NCBI GenBank assembly: GCA_946481495.1
Contig: CAMLNW010000109.1
Span: forward strand, 1-8,700
Direction: 5' to 3'
DNA from: an uncultured Actinomycetes bacterium
Lineage (GTDB): Bacteria > Actinomycetota > Thermoleophilia > Solirubrobacterales > Thermoleophilaceae
Length of the DNA stretch: 8,700 nucleotides
Below are positions 6,017-8,700 of the stretch, one piece after another. Position 1 is the first letter of the stretch. Each line of letters begins with the position of its first letter. The notes beneath the pieces were generated by a model. That model did no database searches, had not been told where the DNA came from, and saw only the letters and a list, made by a program, of their open reading frames with translations. The translations under genes were made by a program, and so were the position numbers.

Positions 6017-7672
6017 ATGACTCCCCCTGAGCGAGGAGCCGCAACCGCGCGTGCGGAGTCGGGCTGGCGTCACCCCCAAGTCGAGAACTCGGGCATCCAG
6101 CGCTACATCGAGACGGTTCGCGAGCGCTGGCGCCTCGTAGCCGTTGTGACAATTCTCACAATGGCCGTCGCCGTGCTCTATCTGGCGGTCGCCGCGAAGG
6201 TCTACGAGGCGGATGCGGATCTCCTGATCACGCCCGTCTCGGCCGACGATCCGGTGCTGAGCGGACTCGGGCTGATCCGCGAGTCCTCCGATCCGACGCG
6301 CGACGTCGAGACCGCCGCGCGCCTGGTGACCTCGCGCAACGTCGCCGATCTCGTGCGCGAGCAGTTGAACCTGCCGGACGATGCCGAGGCTGTCGCCGCC
6401 AAGGTCGACGCCGCCCCGGTCGCCCAGAGCAACATCGTCGCCGTCACGGCCAAGGCCGACAGCCCGGAGCTGGCGCGCGATCTGGCGAACGGGTTCGCAG
6501 ACGGCGTGGTCGCCGTGCGGTCGGAGGAGCTGCGCGCCCAGCTCGATCCGCTGATCGAGCGGACGCGTGAGCGGATCCAGGATGGCGAGGGCACGTCCGC
6601 CGACGGAACCTCGCTGGTCAACGAGCTCGATCAGCTCGAGCGCTTGAAGATCGGCGGCGACCCGTCGCTGCGCGTCTCGACGCGTGCCGTCGCGCCGGAC
6701 TCGCCCGTCGCTCCCCGCCCGATGCTGACCCTGGTCGCGGCGCTCTTCGGCGGCCTGATCCTCGGCATCGGCGGCGCGTTCGCCGTCCAGGCCTTCGACC
6801 CGCGGCTGCGGCGCGAGGAGCAGCTGCGCGACCGTTACAGCCTGCCGATCCTCGCCCGCATCCCGCGTGAGCGTGCCGGCGGCCAGCCAGCCGGCCTGCT
6901 GCGGCGCGGCGCCGGCGAGGGCCGCAAGCCACTCGGGCCGTCCGAGCTGTCGCCGCGGACCGTCGAGGCCTATCGCACGCTGCGAACCGTCATCTCGATC
7001 GGCGCCGAGGAGACCGATACCGGTCGCGCGATCCTCGTCACCGGACCGTCGCCGGCCGAGGGCAAGACGACCACCGCGGTCAACCTCGCGACGTCGTTCG
7101 CCCTGGCCGGCAAGAAGGTGATCCTGATCGAGGCCGACTTCCGCCGCCCCAGCGTCGCGCGTGCGCTGCGCGTCCGCCCGCGGGTGCGTGTCGAGAAGGT
7201 GCTGCTCGGTGACGCGAACCTGTCGGACGCGCTGGTCTCGACCGAGCTGCTCGGCGACGATCTGCGCGTGCTGCCGGCCGTCCGCACGAGCGACCGGATC
7301 TCCGAGCTGCTGTCGCTGCCGGTCGCGCGCAAGCTGCTCGACGACGCGCGGCAGCTCGCCGACGTCGTGGTTCTCGACACGCCGCCGCTGACCGAGGTGA
7401 TCGACGCGCTGCCGCTGGCCCGCTACGTCGACGACGTCCTGATCGTCTGCCGCCTCGGCGCGACCAACCTCGACCGCCTGTCCCGGCTCAGCGACGTCCT
7501 CTCGCAGAACGAGATCGAGCCGACCGGCTTCGTGGTGGTCGGCTCGGGCAGCTCCGACGAGGAGAGCTACTACATGTCAGGTCGCAAGGAGACGTTCGAG
7601 GAGCCCAGCGGCCGCGCCGACGGAAGCAACGGCCGCACAGCGGCCAAGCGATCGCCGGCAGCCCGTTCCTGA
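6017..7672 (+). CDS. Wzz-domain/BY-kinase fusion: polysaccharide co-polymerase and tyrosine autokinase
   Basis: This is a 551-residue, two-part protein. The N-terminal Wzz-like part has membrane helix 1 (about 40-58), an extracytoplasmic segment of about 170 residues that is short for the family, and helix 2 (about 236-258) preceded by the Pro-rich 'APDSPVAPRP'. The cytoplasmic part is a bacterial tyrosine kinase domain: 'EAYRTLRT' (317-324), Walker A 'GPSPAEGKTTTAVN' (343-356), Walker A' 'VILIEADFRRP' (368-378; Glu where many members have Asp) and Walker B 'VVVLDTPP' (450-457). The acidic tail 'DEESYYMS' carries one Tyr pair (518-519) rather than a long cluster. Such proteins control chain length and export through cycles of Tyr phosphorylation. 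The ATG at 6017 fits the domain start; the open frame upstream is antisense to the sugar transferase. The polymerase gene begins 7 nt downstream. Confidence 0.92.
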   Translation: MTPPERGAATARAESGWRHPQVENSGIQRYIETVRERWRLVAVVTILTMAVAVLYLAVAAKVYEADADLLITPVSADDPVLSGLGLIRESSDPTRDVETAARLVTSRNVADLVREQLNLPDDAEAVAAKVDAAPVAQSNIVAVTAKADSPELARDLANGFADGVVAVRSEELRAQLDPLIERTRERIQDGEGTSADGTSLVNELDQLERLKIGGDPSLRVSTRAVAPDSPVAPRPMLTLVAALFGGLILGIGGAFAVQAFDPRLRREEQLRDRYSLPILARIPRERAGGQPAGLLRRGAGEGRKPLGPSELSPRTVEAYRTLRTVISIGAEETDTGRAILVTGPSPAEGKTTTAVNLATSFALAGKKVILIEADFRRPSVARALRVRPRVRVEKVLLGDANLSDALVSTELLGDDLRVLPAVRTSDRISELLSLPVARKLLDDARQLADVVVLDTPPLTEVIDALPLARYVDDVLIVCRLGATNLDRLSRLSDVLSQNEIEPTGFVVVGSGSSDEESYYMSGRKETFEEPSGRADGSNGRTAAKRSPAARS

Positions 7673-7679
7673 GGGCGCC

Positions 7680-8150
7680 ATGGCGGCGCGACTCGAGCGG
7701 CTGCCAGTCCCGTGGACACACCTCGCCGTGCTCGGCGCCGCCGTGCTGGTGGGGCTGCTCGCCGGACTCAACCCGATGTTCGCGCTCGCGGCGGTGTTCG
7801 GGATGGCGTTCGTCGGGATCGCGCTCGCCAACCTGACAGCCGGCCTCTGCGTCTTCGCCGTCCTGACGTTCGTCGACTCGGTGCTGCCGGCAGGTGGCGC
7901 GCTGTCGGCGCCGAAGCTGATGGGCGCGCTGCTGATGGTCTCGTGGCTGGCGCACCTGACGACCGACGAGGGGCGCCGCCGGCGGCTGTTCGAGCACCCC
8001 GGCTTCCTCTACGTGCTCGCGTTGTTCGTCCTCTGGGTGACGTTCAGCCTGATGTGGGCGGAGGAGTCGGCGCCGGTCCTCGACGCGGCGTTCCGCTATC
8101 TCCCCAACGCGCTGCTGTTCCCGATCACCTACTGGGCGATCTCGCGCTGA
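7680..8150 (+). CDS. Wzy/O-antigen ligase-like polymerase, N-terminal part ending at a premature stop
   Basis: The frame gives 156 residues with about five hydrophobic segments ('HLAVLGAAVLVGLLAGL', 'FALAAVFGMAFVGIALANL', 'LCVFAVLTFVDSVLP', 'FLYVLALFVLWVTFSL', 'NALLFPITYWAIS'). This is the normal first third of an O-antigen ligase/polymerase of the Wzy/WaaL superfamily, which usually has well over 400 residues. GAGGG at 7671-7675 is a fair Shine-Dalgarno site for the ATG at 7680, 7 nt after the kinase stop, so it belongs to the plus-strand operon. The frame ends in TGA at 8148-8150 directly after the helix 'YWAISR'. The rest of the protein is found downstream in another frame. By itself this fragment is unlikely to polymerise anything. 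It is either a real pseudogene or a sequence/assembly error. Confidence 0.75.
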   Translation: MAARLERLPVPWTHLAVLGAAVLVGLLAGLNPMFALAAVFGMAFVGIALANLTAGLCVFAVLTFVDSVLPAGGALSAPKLMGALLMVSWLAHLTTDEGRRRRLFEHPGFLYVLALFVLWVTFSLMWAEESAPVLDAAFRYLPNALLFPITYWAISR

Positions 8151-8700
8151 CCGGCGCCACCGGCAACGCGAACGAGACCGCCGCGGCGCTCGGAGCCGGC
8201 GCGGCGCTGGCGGCGGCGCTTGCGTTGGCGCTCAAGGAGCCCGCGTTGCGGGTCGCCGCCGCGTTCATCCTGCCGCTCTGCCTCTATTCGATGTTCCTGA
8301 CGCTGTCGCGCGGCGCCCTGGTCGCGCTGGCGGCGATGCTCGTGACGACAGTCGTGATCGCGGGGCGCAGGCGCGGACCGGCGCTGGCCGCGGCGGCGGT
8401 CGCGGCGCTGTTCTGCGTCGGCTACTTCGCGGTCATAGCGCCACCCGAGGCGACCCAGCGGCTGTTCGAGTCCGACGGCGGCGCCGGCCGCAGCGACATC
8501 TGGCGTGTCGGCTGGCGGATGGTCGAGGCCAATCCGGTCGCCGGGGTGGGGGCGGGGAACTTCGCCAACACGTCGGTCCACTACCTGATCGAGCCAGGCG
8601 CGATCGTCCGCGATGAGTACATCGTCGACACCCCCAAGGTCGCTCACAACATGTACCTGGAGATCCTCGCCGAGCTGGGCATCATCGGAATGGCGCTCTT
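8147..8700 (+). pseudogene. C-terminal part of the same Wzy/O-antigen ligase, out of frame, continues past the window
   Basis: The frame starting with the CTG at 8147 stays open to the window end (185 codons) and translates to the C-terminal half of the family: 'LTGATGNANETAA', a helix, 'MFLTLSRGALVALAAML' (the conserved L-T-x-S-R-G region), another helix, 'GRSDIWRVGWRMVEANPVAG', and 'AHNMYLEILAELGIIG' with the His-Asn that follows the large outer loop. In the family a further helix and loop of some tens of residues normally lie between the 'YWAISR' end of the first part and the 'LTGATGN' segment, and these are absent. A deletion whose length is not a multiple of three, at or near 8145-8150, explains both the missing piece and the frame change. 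The frame is open upstream back to at least a GTG at 8054, so gene finders may call a separate gene here. Confidence 0.72.

Noticed and set aside
8140..8155. Programmed ribosomal frameshift joining the two polymerase halves
   Set aside because: I see no slippery run near the stop, and a simple slip would not restore the helix and loop that appear to be missing between the halves.
1..8700. CRISPR array, tRNA/rRNA gene, insertion sequence or attachment site
   Set aside because: No regularly spaced direct repeats, tRNA-like cloverleaf, rRNA segment, transposase or integrase motif was seen on either strand by eye.

Overview
The window is GC-rich and has the tight, overlapping gene layout of an actinobacterial chromosome. 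Codon use and protein style (GTG starts, R/A/D-rich proteins, few clear Shine-Dalgarno sites) would fit the Thermoleophilia (Solirubrobacterales-like), but that placement is an inference from feel, not from a marker gene.

Region 1 (about 1-571, minus strand) is a small toxin-antitoxin-like pair. It holds an MNT-type nucleotidyltransferase-fold protein whose catalytic motif is degraded, followed by the start of a VapB/CopG-like ribbon-helix-helix antitoxin that runs off the left edge. By eye this part is less GC-rich than the rest.

Region 2 (572-827) has no gene. It holds an imperfect long inverted repeat (arms 629-657 and 780-810) around five GCGGAG copies, and a short hairpin at the end of the neighbouring operon.

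Region 3 (828-5923, minus strand) is a four-gene exopolysaccharide operon, read from 5923 downward: a WbaP/WcaJ-like polyprenyl-phosphate sugar-1-phosphate transferase that starts the repeat unit, an ExoA-like GT2 glycosyltransferase, a GT4 glycosyltransferase and a Wzx-type flippase. Spacings are 31 nt, 2 nt and a 4-nt GTGA overlap.

Region 4 (5924-6016) is a 93-bp divergent promoter region with a TTGACA box, two -10-like boxes on opposite strands and a perfect 6-bp inverted repeat.

Region 5 (6017-8700, plus strand) encodes a fused Wzz/BY-kinase (chain-length regulator plus tyrosine autokinase), then a Wzy/WaaL-type polymerase. As written, the polymerase is broken: the frame stops at 8150, and the C-terminal half resumes at once in another frame with a middle segment apparently missing.

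Together regions 3-5 form a nearly full Wzx/Wzy-dependent polysaccharide locus: initiation on a lipid carrier, sugar addition, flipping, polymerisation and length control. I see no new defence or mobile system. The best leads are the broken polymerase, the inactivated MNT protein beside an RHH gene, and the Asp-to-Asn change in the initiating transferase.
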